A DNA stretch of 64,000 bases from Pagrus major. Lineage: Eukaryota; Chordata; Actinopteri; Spariformes; Sparidae. Shown here one piece after another: positions 1-14,500 of the stretch. Within the stretch, counting starts at the first letter, position 1. Every line of letters starts with the position of its first letter. The notes under the pieces are model-generated. The model had not been told where the DNA came from. It did not search any database and worked only from the letters and a program-made list of their open reading frames with translations. The translations under genes were made by a program, and so were the position numbers. The DNA lies in the NCBI RefSeq assembly GCF_040436345.1, contig NC_133218.1, forward strand, positions 28,161,710 through 28,225,709. The letters are read 5' to 3'.

Positions 1-222
1 ACGTTTCATTCCTGTTGTATTTAAGTGGGTGACTGATGTTACACATGAGAGACGGAGGGTAATATGTGACATGAGATTATGTGGAAGGCAGCTTGCTGAG
101 CCCAGTTATCACAGTTTGATCTTCATTATCCAGCCTGATCAAATATATATTAGATGGTGTTTACAAGTTCTTACATACACTTGTTCTTTACAAGTGTATG
201 TAAACTTTTGACCACGACTGTA
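1..222 (+). mobile_element. Tc1/mariner-type transposon end (partial)
   Basis: The segment ends at 222 with the classic Tc1-like inverted end of fish elements (TGTATGTAAACTTTTGACC at about 194-212), followed by a TA. A short hairpin is formed by the two copies of ACATACACTTG and its complement around 172-203. The left end is not visible and may lie before the window. No transposase reading frame is seen, so this is a decayed or non-autonomous copy. Assignment rests on recognition of the terminal sequence. Confidence 0.7.
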
Positions 223-3120
223 AGCAAAATGACAAACTGATCAATGTACCTCAATTAACAACATGAAACATAATTTGTCTTTGAATCCCACCTTCAAAGA
301 AAGAATGAAGTATGTAAGCTGTATAACTTTTTATGGTTCAGGTGAAAATGAATAGTAAATGACAGAGAGTTGGAGTTTTTTTTACAGTGAGAAAATATGA
401 GTCACAACTGTCTTGGACCATATTGCGGGGTTTGCAGGGAGAAGGAGGTCTCAAGCAGTTATGAAAGTCAAGTTGTTTTAAGTGAATGTGAAAATAATTT
501 AGATAGAGAAATGGAAAACCAATCAGATTTAAAAGACATTCAGACTAAATGAAATGTCACTTAAGAGAAAGTTCAAGGCTCAAATCCTCACATTTCAGAC
601 GTTGGATCCAGAAATTGCTTTGTTTTCTTGACAGATCTAGTAAAAAAGTAATTGAAAACTATTTACTAACCACTTATTGTTAGAATATCTAAGTGAAAAA
701 ATATTATTACAAATATTGGATGCTGTTGGTTTCTGTTCAGGGCACATTTTCTGTTCATAATGAAACTAATTTATTCATATTTGTCTACATCCCTAGTTTT
801 TAGTCAGAACTGCCCTTTGGACTGCGCAATTGGTCCAATAAGGAAATAGTTTTTTGTTGTACTGCCATTATTTGTGCACAGTAGCTCTGGTGAAGAGGTC
901 TAGTTTATCATTTATAATTTGGCTTCAATTTCCACTTAATCCAACTTACTGGAAGTCATAAAATTATATAAAATTAAAAGATTTCCTTATTTCAGGTGGT
1001 AACACTGGTTATCCTTTAACCAATAAAGCTACAGAGGCGAGAATTTATCATGCTATCAAGTTTTAAAGTTGTGTCTCATTGTCTGTTTTAGAGAGACAGA
1101 TTTAAGAAGGATATACGTTAGACACACTGTGAAGTTTTGGCAATTCCACTTCCTGTCCATAGGCACACAACGTTTATTGACCTCTTTATCATTGTTAGGA
1201 GGTTAATTGTAAGGTAGATAGATATTGGTAATGAGTCATCTCAGTGATATATCATAAAGTATTGTATATCCACATTTCTATTTTGTATAATTTACAGTTT
1301 GAGGAAACAGTTAATTTCCCTTGTGCACTGCTGTGCTTTCTCTTTATTGCTGTGGCTAATATCATCCCCGCAGATACTGACTGCTGTTAGGGGAGTTCTG
1401 CTCCATTTAAAATATTAAATACGTGCTACAGTTTTAATCACATTCTCCATACTGGTTCCTCTGAGGTTGTTTTTTTTTTAATAATACACTCTATCTATGT
1501 TCTGCTGTCCTCGATGTGATTAGGAGAACGTTCTATTGGGAAACAACTTACATTTTCAACAACCAATTATGATTTGACAACTCTGACACAGCAAATACTG
1601 TGTCAAATGTATCAGTGAAGTCTGAGAATACTAGCAAATTACTTAATAATTACCATTCATGATTTGAGTCGAACAGTACATTAAGAGTTATCCGACAGTG
1701 ATGAGTGACAAGCATACAAGTGTGTTGGGAAATCACCAGAGGGTCAACAATTAAATTCTAGGCAAGTTGAACCAATCTGCTATGTTCTGAGCTGTGCAGC
1801 GGCCTTGAGTAGAATAAAGAGCTGTATTATGATAAACAAATCACAGCAGAACCACATTTAGATTGATGTCCCTGTTTAGATTAGTATGATAAAAAATATA
1901 CATTAAATAGTTTATACACACCTAAGGCAAGGACACACATTACGGCAATAATGAGTATGGTTTGGGCGTTGTGAATGATCAGACAAAGTTAGAGTTGAAG
2001 TTGGCTCTTGTCTGTTTCCGTCTGAGTCAGCTGGTGTTGACAGTCTGCAGATAAATTAACATGGTGTGCTGCTGCCCATCGTTCCCCAAAAGCTTTTTTA
2101 TAAACATTTGATATTTGCGACTGACATTGGCGACAAAAGACATAATTTTTTACCAATAATATTATGATGGCAGGAGGTCTACAGTGGTGAGCATGTAGCA
2201 GCATGAGAAAGTTAATGATAAAAATAGATACCATAATTTTAAGTATCTTTGCTCTTCTAAATTAAGCAGCTTTTCATTGCTATTTATGTAATGGCTGCTT
2301 ATTTTTATGAGTCATTAAAGAAAAGAGTGTGTCATCATGCACACACATACACTCTGATATCCCAAACACATATCCTGCCAGCGAGTAGATTTTCCTGGAC
2401 TTGCTTGTATTTTTGTGGGTTGTTGTGGCAAAGTCAAAGATCATAACGTGCTATCAACTCAAGGCAGATAACCCACACCCTGATAAATTATACTGTATTT
2501 GACATTAATCAGCCAGCAGTGGATGACGACAGCAAGGCTGATAGACACTCTCGGGTCATTAGTTTGGTTCATAAGTCCAGTATAAGTACGTGCGCATTCT
2601 GTGGGCTCAATCAGCTTAAATGCCTGCTGTGTGTCATTAGGTTCTCCGGTTAGAAACCAGCCGTCATTAATCCTAACTTTTATGCCAACACCTTTCATCT
2701 CACTGCATTTCAAACTGACTCGTAACAATAAAGTAGACAGATAAAAATAATATACAAACCAACAAAAAGAAAACAAGGAAATATTCTGTACCCTGATCCA
2801 TCTGAGCAAATACACAATGTTAAGAGGTTGTTTCTTTTCGTGACTATGATCAGTGAATCATTATTATCTATTGAACCTTCTGAAGACATAGTCCAACACC
2901 ACACCCTGATCATGACAGGCAGTAGCCAGTCATCTGAATTATCATTATCATACTATAATAAACATTTTCATTTGGGTGCATTTGCTTCCTTGTGATGTCA
3001 AAATGTTTCAAAGTCCAGCATCAGTGAATAGTTAATGGTTCTCACTGCCATGTAGCTATCTTGGTTAAGTGAGTTTGGAGTGACTTTCGCCTCAATACAT
3101 AATGTGGGATAATTGTGATG
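223..3120. other. Unannotated DNA upstream of the first visible chs1 exon
   Basis: About 2.9 kb of AT-rich DNA with no exon that could be supported. The first visible chs1 exon (3451) begins with the last base of a split codon, so at least one coding exon lies upstream, either hidden here as a short exon or before the window. The short ORFs here have no recognisable domain and are treated as chance frames. Confidence 0.5.
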
Positions 3121-3395
3121 TAGGGCTGCAACTAACTATTATTTATGATCATTAAATAGTATTTATTTACTCTGTCTATAAAATGACAGAAAAATTGTGA
3201 AATGAAGCTCATCACAATTTCCCAGAGCCCAAAATGACATCTTCTGACTGCTTCATTAGTCTACAAACACACCAAAACCAAAATACTCTTCATTACGCAT
3301 CATATAAGAAAGAAGAAAGCCAGGAAACGTTTGAGACTTTTGGTCAATCAATTATCAAAAAAAGTCTTTCAATCGACTAATCGATGCAATTCTAC
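3121..3395 (+). mobile_element. hAT-like MITE (teleost 'GGGCTGCAACTA' family)
   Basis: Begins TAGGGCTGCAACTAAC and ends with a degraded inverted copy (ATCGATGCAATTCTAC). The interior contains the phrase CATCACAATTTCCCAGAGCC, which is typical of a very common teleost non-autonomous element. It lies inside a chs1 intron and ends only about 55 bp before the splice acceptor at 3449-3450. No coding capacity. Confidence 0.65.
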
Positions 3396-3450
3396 TGTGA
3401 TGATAGCTGAACTCATTCGATGTACATGTGTTTTCATGTGTGTTTTTCAG

Positions 3451-6400
3451 AGATACATGGGATCCATTCCAGCTGAACCCAGTGGGTTCTGAGAAGGAAT
3501 CTAAGAGACGATGTTTCCAATTTGCCCAGTACCTGGTGGCTGTTTTTGTGGGGATCGCTGTTCTAACCAGTGCTGTTCTCGCTAAGGTAGGATTTTCTAT
3601 CTATCTGCCTGTATGTCTGCCTATCTGTCTATCTATTGATGAAGTTATTCATCTATCTATCATTGCTGTCGAGGCACAGAGAAAGAAGTATCACCACAGT
3701 GTCGCTGGCACTAAATGTGGAGCTTTAGGATAAAAATGTTAGGGTTGTTTTGATGCTCATAATAGAAACACCACCAAAATTGCCTTTAGTCATCTTCGAT
3801 AAAAGTCAGAGTGCCCACAGCCTGTTCTCTCAGAAGCAGACTCCTAAAAACATACAGTATATATAGTATGTCTTCATCACAGTTACCAGATTCAATTACT
3901 GTAGGGTCTTTTTCCTTTCTCTTTCTTTTTGAAGTCTGTAATTTGATAAATTACACGAAGCATTTATTTTTGCATGAATTGCAATTTTGCATGACAGTGC
4001 TTTGATTTGTTTTGACGTGATTACTTGTCCGTCAAACAGTAATTGTTGGTTCTGTGACTTTTTTCCTTGGGTTTTTTTTTTTTTTAATAAGGTCAGAATT
4101 TCTCTAGACGCAGTTCTTTTCTTCTTTTGTCCAGTCACGGTGTCTGCTGCTGTGCATGCAAACTTCCCAGTAGTTCCTCATACTTTTAAACATATAGATG
4201 ATATCTATTAATTTCTTTTGAGAGGAAAATAAAGTAGCTATATATATAGAATATAGTGGCCTATGTCAAAGAAGTATAATAAGGAGTGTAACAGGAACCT
4301 GGAACCTGCTGTGTGCTGTATGTTGTATGTCTCTTACTGGCAGCAGTGTTTGAGTTTGTTCCTGTGTTTAACATTTCCTTTAACAGTTCCTAGTAACTAT
4401 TTAACCAACCCATGGTCGTTAGAAAACTGAATACAGTTGTAAATGTATTAGTGTCACAATATTTGGAATTTCTAACTTTGTGACACAACATTGAGGGCAT
4501 AAATTTCAGGTTTTTATTAAAAGATGAATATAACATGGCTCGTGTACTGTGTGTTACGCACAACAGCATCTAAGCTAATTTACTTATGGATACAATTAGA
4601 AGAGTAGAAGGAAGCAGACGTATGTGAGCACTGTGTATCAACTCTCTGACAAAGATTAGAGAGAGCAAAAAAGTGCTTTGAAGGGTGTATCAATGCTGTG
4701 GAAAATGAGTGTTGACACTGTTTCAAATAGTTATTAACAACAAAAACACATTACTTATATGAAAATATTTCAGACTAGTTTTTGGTAAAGTGATTTGAGA
4801 TAAAACTTAATTATTTGATCTCTATGTACCAAACTCTTCTCTCAGCAGTTCTCTTATTCATTTTCTCTCTATCAATCCTCCTCTCTCTCATATGTGCATG
4901 CATTTTCATAGTCTGCCTCTCTGCTTTTGCCTCTATTCCCTTCGATTTCTCATCTTCCTCCTTCAGCCTCATCTTTCTCTGTCTTTCTTGAATCACAGGA
5001 TTATGCTCGGACTCGAAAACAACGAATTCCCTAGATGTCATTGTCTCTGTTTCACTACATGAGAAAACTGATTAAGTTTTTAACCTGATGAACTTCCCTC
5101 ATGGCTTGAGGATAAATGACGACAATAAAGCAATTGGGTGTCCTAGATAGGAGTTACAGTAAGGCACGAGGAGCTGGAAGCAGGAAGGAATGCAAGCAAC
5201 CCCATTTTTTTATATTTACAGTTTATAGGGTTGCTGCTGCTGCTACAAGCAGGGCTTTACTGTAACTGCACTTAAAACAGATGAGTGTCAGTCAAATGTA
5301 TTCTTATGTGCCTCTCTAAAATAGAGAGAGGGAAATATATTACATATCTAACTTGAATATGTCATAAAGAGTTGTTAACTTTTGGTTTTCTGTCTCATCT
5401 GGTCAAACTGGTTTTCTTTAACATACTTTTGGTCTCTGTCCAATCAGGGGTCTCTGTTGGTGTTGTCAACATTGTCCAGTCCACACTCATTGCGCGACAA
5501 AAAGGAAAAACAGTTCTACATGCTGATGTTGGTTTTCTGCCTGGTCTTCCCCAACTTCCTGGTGTTTTTGAAATCACTGTGGAGGGTTGCCTTCAAGAGC
5601 TTTGTCCAGCCCAATATGAAGACCATGTCATTTGTAAGTTTTTCTAAAGCATACTCATTTATGTATTGATGTGTCCTGCATTGCATGTAAGTAGTTTTAT
5701 TTTGCATTTGAATTGATGTTGCATTTACAAAACTGTAGTTTTCAGTAGTTTTGAGTGTGACAATATTCTGCATTTATATGGGTTGTTAAACAGCATATTC
5801 CATCTGGATATTCAGAATCAGTTATCAGGACATGTGTACAGCGCAGTTGAAATATGCATCTCACTTGTTTTTTTTTACCGCAGTTTACATCTATATAAAT
5901 CATAGAAACTCATGACTACCCTCCGGTATTATCTGGCATTATCAGTCACTCACTGATTGCCATAACTGAGTAGGCTGCCTGTTGCACAAGTCGTATGAGT
6001 CCAAGTCCGATATCATGCATATCTGTAAACAGCAGAGCTTGAAAAACACAGTTTTTCAAAAATGTGCACAAAGGTGACAGTGAGGGTACACCATGGGAAC
6101 AACATGACTGCAGTGTAGGGCATACATCATAATGTTAGTATGCACTGCTGCCTTTAAATGGGAAGATGAGTGGAATATTCATTATCATAAGTCGTGTAAA
6201 CAGCTCAGTTGGAATATTGTGTTTTTGGGAATGAGGGAAAAAAATCTGAATATGTTGCGTTAACATGATCAGTGTCAGTATGATTTTAATAAATGATAAA
6301 TGTCAATCTAAATCTTAACTGTGATGCTTAAATGTGACGCTTTCACCCACCTGAAAACCAAAGAAATACTGTGAGCAAACGTAATGGTGTTTGTCTTTGT

Positions 6401-9400
6401 GTCTTATCCAGATTTGTGCCGTTGAGTGTTTGGTGTCTCTTGGTACTTCAATCCTGGTGCTCGTCGTTATGCCTCAGTTTGATGTGTTGACTAATCTCTT
6501 CATCAGCGGAGGAGTCTGTATTGTGTCTGCCATTCTACAGATCATATACCGACTACAGAGAGAAACATGGAGAATCATTTTCCCAATCTGCTCCCTCACT
6601 CTCACAGTTACAGGTAACTCTCTTTATGTTTACTCATTATCTGCACAGTCTCTGTCTGCCTGTCTGTCTTTGTTATTACTGGTATCACTCTCAACAAGAA
6701 TACAATTAAAAAAGTGGATATCCAGCATGAATTCTACCTTCACAGACTCAAGATGGATCTGCAGAGTCTCACAGCTCTATACTCCATGGACTAAAACTGT
6801 GCTTCACACTAAAAAACAAAACTGCTAGCTCATAGGAGGTCATATGTTTAATATCCATGCTGACAAGTCTTTTCAAATTAGAACTTGGATGGGGGTGAAG
6901 CAGAAAGAGGAAGCCGACAAGTTGTTATCCTCTTCTTCCAAAATAACATGTGCAGTAATGACAGATGTCACAGCGATTGTTTGGCTGTGTTTTTCCCACT
7001 TCTCCCACATTTCGGTTCATGTCTTCAAGTTTTGACTAAACTGAGGCGTCTCTCTAATTATCTGTCACGTCAGCTCTCTCACTTTCTTTTCATTGTTGAG
7101 GTGTGTTTTTCCATGGAATGTCTGATTCAGTAAGTCTGTCACCCTAATTATGACGGCTGTCTCAGACGAATGATGTAAGATTTGCTAACTGGCACGACAA
7201 CACTGCTGATTTGACTTTTCAAATACAAGTTGTAAGTAGGATGCAAGCTCCAGGTTTCATGGTGGAGATAAACACCTCGACAGTTCAGATTGTTTAGAAA
7301 GCATGTTTGAATACTGACAAACTTTCAGCTGCAAGGTGAACGCAGCCTGAGTATGTCATTCATTTCAAGTGGAAACAGAAAACTTCCCAAAACATACACT
7401 GTCAGCGATGTATTATACTGATACATTGAGGATCAACATTATTGGACAGATACATTAACAACATTTAATCATTGTGTCAGTCGAAAATGTAATACAGTCA
7501 CCATTGCATTTTCTTTAAAACATATTTGCTGTTGCAAATCAGTTTTAAAAGTAATATCTAGGACAAAGAGTAAATGTCTCCAAGTTCAAGTTACTTTATT
7601 AGTACCCAGAGGTAGATTTTGTTTGCAGTAGAGTCCTCATACACACAGTGTTGCAACAGTGAGCAGTGTTAGGGCTGCACAATTAAGTAAAATGTCAAAA
7701 TCGCAATATGGCCAAGTGCAAAATTAAAATCACAGAGGCTGCAATTTTTGATAAAAGGTCAAATGTGTGCCAAAACAGGACTAAAATGCAGTAATGTAGT
7801 GTAGTTTTTATTGTTTATTTTCAACAGCTGAAAAAATATCCAGGCAAATAATTGGAAACTACTTCAATATTAAGTAATAAGCTTGCATCCGAATTTGCTG
7901 ACATAATAGACAGAGAAACAGAGCTATAACACTAACTGCTTATATACTAAACAGGTTACTGCCTCCTGGGGGTTGACTACATGGTTCGTGAATCATCACA
8001 TGTGGCAAATCAGAGCAAAGACTGCTATATCTACATTGCACTTGGAATCTTCGCTTCAATCCTCGTCTCCATTTGCTGGTGGGAAAATCCACTGCAAGCC
8101 ACTAACCGCATGCAGGTATGTTTTTCTATTATGTGTTCTGTTGTTCTGCCCTCACTGCACCAATCAGCAAACTAGAACACTGCTTTTTTCAAATCAGCCA
8201 CCAAACGAGAATTTATCCATGACCATAAAATATAAGTTCTTTTGATTGTTGCAAATTTGCTATCATTTGTAATTGTATTGCCCACATGGCCAGGTGTTTT
8301 TCCATGTCCTCCGATAGAGCTTCAGCTGGATATTGGACTGTTTTGGTCCATTTGTGGTGTTAAAAAATATGATAACTGGAGTCAGTGAGACTCTTTTCTA
8401 ATCTCTTTTCGCATCCCTGCAGAAAACATTGGCAGAACTGGACGGTTTCAGAGACTTTGTGTTTGTGATCAGCAGTATTCTGAGGATAATTGTGATAGGT
8501 AAGTGTCAGCCATCAATGTCTGTATCAACAACACTTGAAATGTATTATCATCACCTGTTCGTTGTCTAGTGCAATCACCTATGCTGTGTTCGAAGTTGCT
8601 TTGATAAAGTCCTCAATTGTTGTTTTCAATAATGTAAAGCTATACTTCATAATCTACACAACACTATCAGTTTTTCTACTCTTTATTACAGTGATGCTGT
8701 GTTTTTTACTATTTCAAATCAGCACACTTGATTTCATGTTAACCTATGCTAACACATTTAACTCCTTTTAAAAAAGTATGTCATACACACAATTTTTTTT
8801 TTTGTTCAACTGTATATTTTACCTAATTAGATTGTCTCTTCACAATCATTTACACATTGCATTCTGTTGTAGGAGCGGTATACCTGATCTACCATAAGCT
8901 TATAGTGGGGGAGGGGGAGTCTATCGAATGGCCAGACTTCAAACTTGATGATGGTGTAGTCCTGAAAATAGGACTGGTGCTGCTTTTCTTACAGGTAGGT
9001 AAAAGGAAAAAACTGACAAACAAAAAGTTTGAGACAGGAAGAGGTGAGCAGTAGTTATGTATGGAAGGCATGCGCATATGATTAACGTTTTTTTTTCTTT
9101 ATTTGACAAATGGTCAAATTGCACTTGTCCGCTCAAGGTTTTGAACAAGTAAAACTGACTGACTGAAAAATAGCAGCAGAGATATGTGTTTAAGCTCATG
9201 CAATAAACATCACGCAGAGGTGCAAAGTAACTGAGGGACTGGATAATCTAAAAAAAAAATAGCTGCAGCACCTGATTTATCGCTGCCGACGGACCACTGT
9301 GGTAGTTTGGAGGGTGCACCAGTTCCATCACTGTTTTACCGGACACACACTGAGAAAGAATAGCCTGTTATTTTAACATGATTTTACTGTTTTTCTCTCA

Positions 9401-11483
9401 ATGGTCTCCAAATTGAGTATGTATTTTTTTCTTCACTACTCACTACTCAGAGCCTAGATCAAATCAGTCAATGAAACACTTTATCAACATACAATTCTTG
9501 ATAATTCCAGCAGGTTTAACTCAATCACAGATCAGAATCAGATATTGCTGATACTATTTTACATCTGTAGTCTCAAGTTAGTAACAGGCTGAAGTGAAGA
9601 ATAAAATGTCTCCACCCCTGACAGTAATTTGCAGTTGCTTTAATAAATGTCCTTCCTGCGTCTTGTCTCAGGCCTTCTTCTCAGCAGCCTGCCATTGGTT
9701 TGGTGTGGTGGCCTGTAAGATTCATGCAGTCAGGATGAGTTTCGCACTGCCTGTATGTTGCACAGGACCTGCAACCCTACTGCTGGGACTGCTACTTTTC
9801 CTAACTGAGGCACAGAAATTAGATGGAGCAGCGCACTCGAACATGACAGGTGAGTTTATTTTTTCCCATTAACCTGATATTGAGATATTGTTTGTGCTCT
9901 GCTTAATTGTCATTTAAACTTACCTTTGTTTAATCCCCTCTTACCAAGATCCTAAAACATGTAGCTATGTTTACATTGCAGAGTTTTGTGCAAGCTTGGG
10001 TCACGTGAATGCTGAGAACGAAACCGTGATTTTACTGGAACTTACAAGGAGCATTTGTCGAACTTCACTTGCCAGGTACATGTTTGTGTTTGAATATGTG
10101 TATGAGTGAGTCAGCAAGCGAGTATGTGAGTGAATAATATTCTTAGTTGTATACTCTATACTACTTCGGACAACAGTATTGAGCTTTTACCTGTGTCAGG
10201 TTTATACTATTGTGTGTATGTGAGCAGTGTGCCACACTTCATGCAGCCTCTGTGGTTTATTAATGTGATTAAAATGTCCTAAGAGTACATATCATGCAAT
10301 GTCCTAGAACAACATATTTGGTCATTTATATACAGGCATCTACAGTTTATGCACAACACATTAAATCTATGAAAATTTTGCCTAAAATGTGTGTGGGCTA
10401 TTTGATTGACAGCCACTACTTCCAATGGCCTTTTTCATTGCTGGTTCTGGAAGGAGCATGTATGTGGTTGGGCTTCGTCTCATGTACCTACTACGTATGG
10501 AAGATCAAGGTATAAACATAAACATACGCACACATACACCTCCAAGTCCTTCATTTAGGATAAGCTTCTTAAAGTGTCCGTCACTTTGTAATTTGGATCA
10601 ACTGACCCCTTCAGAAGATGAGTTCTGAGATATTTTCAAGAATCCATTTAATCTAAAAACACAGTCTTCTGCCAAATATTCAATATCACAAGTTATTAAG
10701 TGGCCCATTTTATTTGATTTTAGGTCTACTACTAATTTCATCAGCCCAGGGGGTTGACAAAAAGACAAACACCTAAATGTTTCTATGGTTCACCATTTCT
10801 TAGGTCCAGCGTATCGAGAGAACCTCTCAGCTCTTTGTTCGCCGTCTCTATGAATCTGCTTTCATTGACCTGTCTCTGCTACTCAACACGAAGATGAAGG
10901 TGCCACGAGCCCAAAACGAAGAGAGGTAAGGGGGGTGTTAGAAGATACATTGGCATAATTCATTTTTTAAATATCTCTTCATGTGTAATAGATGTGCTTT
11001 TGATTCTCACTGTTGGGTTAAAAAAAAAACGTCCTTATTTGGATTTCCAAGTTAGTTGTAACTGCACGAATATGATTATGAATGTATATGCTCAAATACT
11101 CTCTCTTATCCTCTCCTCTCCAGCGCGGACGACATACAGAACTGTGTGATCTATCTTTGTGCCACAATGTGGCATGAGACCTATGATGAGATGCTGAAGA
11201 TTCTCACCTCCATGTTCAGGTTAGAGACACTGTCACTGCAGACACTAAGTAGTAACGGCATCAAGGTGAATAGGCTTTTTCAGTGTCGTTACAGTTGTCT
11301 GTTTTCATTTCAGGTTGGACCGCTATCGAGGTGATCCAAAACAGGATCACAAGGATTGTTTTGACTTTGAATGCCACATTTATGTAGACGATGCCTTCAT
11401 GACAGAAAAGGAGACAGGAAAGAGGCTGGTTAATTCCTACGTTGATGACTTGGTCCAGGTCGTCATTGAGGTTTATAGGTGAG

Positions 11484-11550
<67 letters not shown>

Positions 11551-14500
11551 GTCTGTCTGTCTGTCTGTCTGTCTATCCGTCTATCTGTCTATCTGTGTGT
11601 CTGTCCTTCCATCCAACCATCTATTTATCCATCCATTCAGGGTGTTTACCAACAAAGAACCAGATGACGTGTCGATCATTGAGGCTCCCTACGGTGGCAG
11701 GCTGATGTTTGTCATGCCAGAAGGCAACATGCTCTATGTTCACCTAAAAGACAAAGCTCTCATCAGGAACAAGAAGAGATGGTCCCAGGTACGGGGTTTT
11801 AGTGGTGTTTTATGTGTTTATATATTCCTGGATATGTGTGTGTAAATCATTGGGGTGTCAAGATTCTCCAAATCAATGATTTGATATGATTTTCAAATTT
11901 AAGGTCACAATTCCATTCAATTTTCAAACAAATATACTATTTAGATTGTACCTCTGTGTCTAACCGCTGTTCATGGATTTTGACACTAAACATTACCGTA
12001 TTGTGACTTTCAGATTATGTATCTGTATTATTTACTTGGCTGGAAGGGATACATCGTCAAGAACCCTAAGAAGATCAGTGTAAGACTTTACTGCATTCTG
12101 TGTAAAATGTGCACATAAGAGTTAATTAACCGTACAACATTTAAATATGTCAAATATCTATCCTGCTCTGTCCAGCGCCAGAATAACCCATTAAGAGCTA
12201 GTTTGGTCTCTTTGGATGGTGAGAGTTACCTGCTGCCTCAGGAAGACAACGACAACAAGAGACGATTCATCTCAGATGACCACACGTACATCCTGGCTCT
12301 GGACGGAGACACTGACTTCCAACCCAAAGCTGTGATTCTGCTTGTAGACAGGTTAATAGCAGACAAATTAACCAACTGATTTATATCACCATGACTCAGG
12401 ATTTAAATCTTGTATATTATATTATATATAATATTATTATATAACATAAATCACTGACACTGCTGCTCGACAGGAAATGCTTCATCTAGTTTTGTTAATT
12501 AGTTTGTCATTCAGCCAGTAAGGACAAGTGTTACAATTGTATAAGAAATATTTTTAAAAGTGGTCATTAACATATGCATTGTGATTGACAGGTTGAGGAT
12601 GTATTACACTGTAGGTGCAGCGTGTGGAAGAATCCATCCCACTGGTATGGGTAAGTAGATCTTTTAATTATGCTCTACACTGTATGTTTGTCTTCTGGTC
12701 ATTTGGTACAGTTTCTCAGGGGAAACTAAATAGCAGAAGTGGAGGGTCAAATGTCTGAATGTGTGTGATGGACAGACCCTGTACAGCACATACATAATCA
12801 CTGTATCCTAGGACACAAGCTCCCATAACTCTCAACATAAATGAGCAAAGAAAGAATTGAAGGAATGAGCATTTGTGTTCCATCTCTCATCTATTTTCCT
12901 CCTTTCTTTTTTCTCTATCACTATCACCTGCCTACAATCCCAGGTCCCATGGTGTGGTACCAGAAGTTTGAGTATGCAGTGGGTCACTGGCTGCAGAAGA
13001 CAGCAGAGCATGTGTTTGGTTCTGTGTTATGCAGTCCAGGATGTTTCAGTCTGTTCAGAGGGACAGCCTTGATGGATGACAATGTATTGAAGAGATACAC
13101 AACAACCGCATCCAGAGCTTCGGAATATGTGCAATATGACCAAGGTTGGCACAGATCCGCAAGTTCGCAACCATTTTTGCTTTGACTAGGTTTGTCTCTT
13201 TATGCCTCTTCTTTGACCATTTCTGTCCTTTTCTTTTGTGTCTTGTGTGTACATGTTTCCAGGGGAGGATCGTTGGCTGTGTACTTTGTTACTGCAGCAA
13301 GGGTGGCGCGTAGAATACAACGCTGCATCAGATGCATACACCAACTCACCACAGGAGTTCAAAGAGTTTTATAACCAGAGGAGACGATGGGGACCATCTA
13401 CACTGGCTAATACGCTGGACCTTCTGCACAGGTAACTGTTGTTTATTATTATTAGTAGTGGAGTTTACATCCTTGGCCAGGTGCTTAACTAATTTTAAAA
13501 AATTGAGTTTTGACTGCAACTGTATGTTCTGATCTTATTCTATTATTTTCTGGTGTTTCAGAGTCATATCTACCGGCTATACATCCTAAATCAGCTGTTC
13601 ACTATGACACGATGACTTATACATTGTATAAATGTTAACTTTTCTGTGCTTGTGACTTTAATCACAGTGGTATGGAGACAGTGAAGAGAAACTCGTCCAT
13701 CTCCAGGATTTACATCTTCTACCAGATGTTCACTGTCGGTTCCTCTATCCTTGGTCCAGCCTCCGTGACTCTCATGATAGCAGGTAGGTCCAGGTCTAGT
13801 TAATTAACCTACAAGTCCATACTTGTTGGGCCTTGTCCATTGTTTGCAGTGAGACTAACATTTGATTTCTCCTCTGCCATTGTGTCCCTGTTTCCACCTA
13901 TCTGTTTACCCGTATTATTACTTTTTATGAGTCTGTGAAGGCTCACTGCATCCATCAGATCAAACTGTTTCTGCAATCACATGAGCTTGGTGAAAACAAT
14001 CATTTATTGTGTTTTTCTCTAAAAGTGTATGATAAATAATAAATATATTATAAATAAACAATTTGCTGATCATAAAATTGTTCAAATCTTCATCCTATGG
14101 ATTTCCTCAGGAGTCTGCGACTCACTTTCATCCAGGCTTTTGTCTAACACGAGAGTGGTGTGCGTCACTCAAGCTATACTGCAGTTGGCGATAGTCACAT
14201 GATCCTAACTGCCAAATTGTTTCCTTAGAAGATATCTATTGTGAGCTGTCATATCCTAATTAGCTGGTTTCTAAGTATGGCCTCTGGACATTTTGACATT
14301 TGCGTCATAAATTGTATTCACTGGAATTAATGGGCCAGCATCTTGGAGTACTGTATCTAGTTTTCCTTAAACAATCAACAGACTTTACAATAAACTGTAA
14401 TCATAGTAATGGTGTCTACCAGGACAGGCACCTTGCGCCTAGAGATCTGTATTAATAACTTGATCCAGGACCATCCACTTGCATCTGTTCTTTATTAATA

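Noticed and set aside
11442-11705. ORFs with Leu-Ser-Ile-Tyr repeats, and similar ones at 38543-38781
   Set aside because: Translation of TATC/GATA microsatellites; the first overlaps a chs1 intron.
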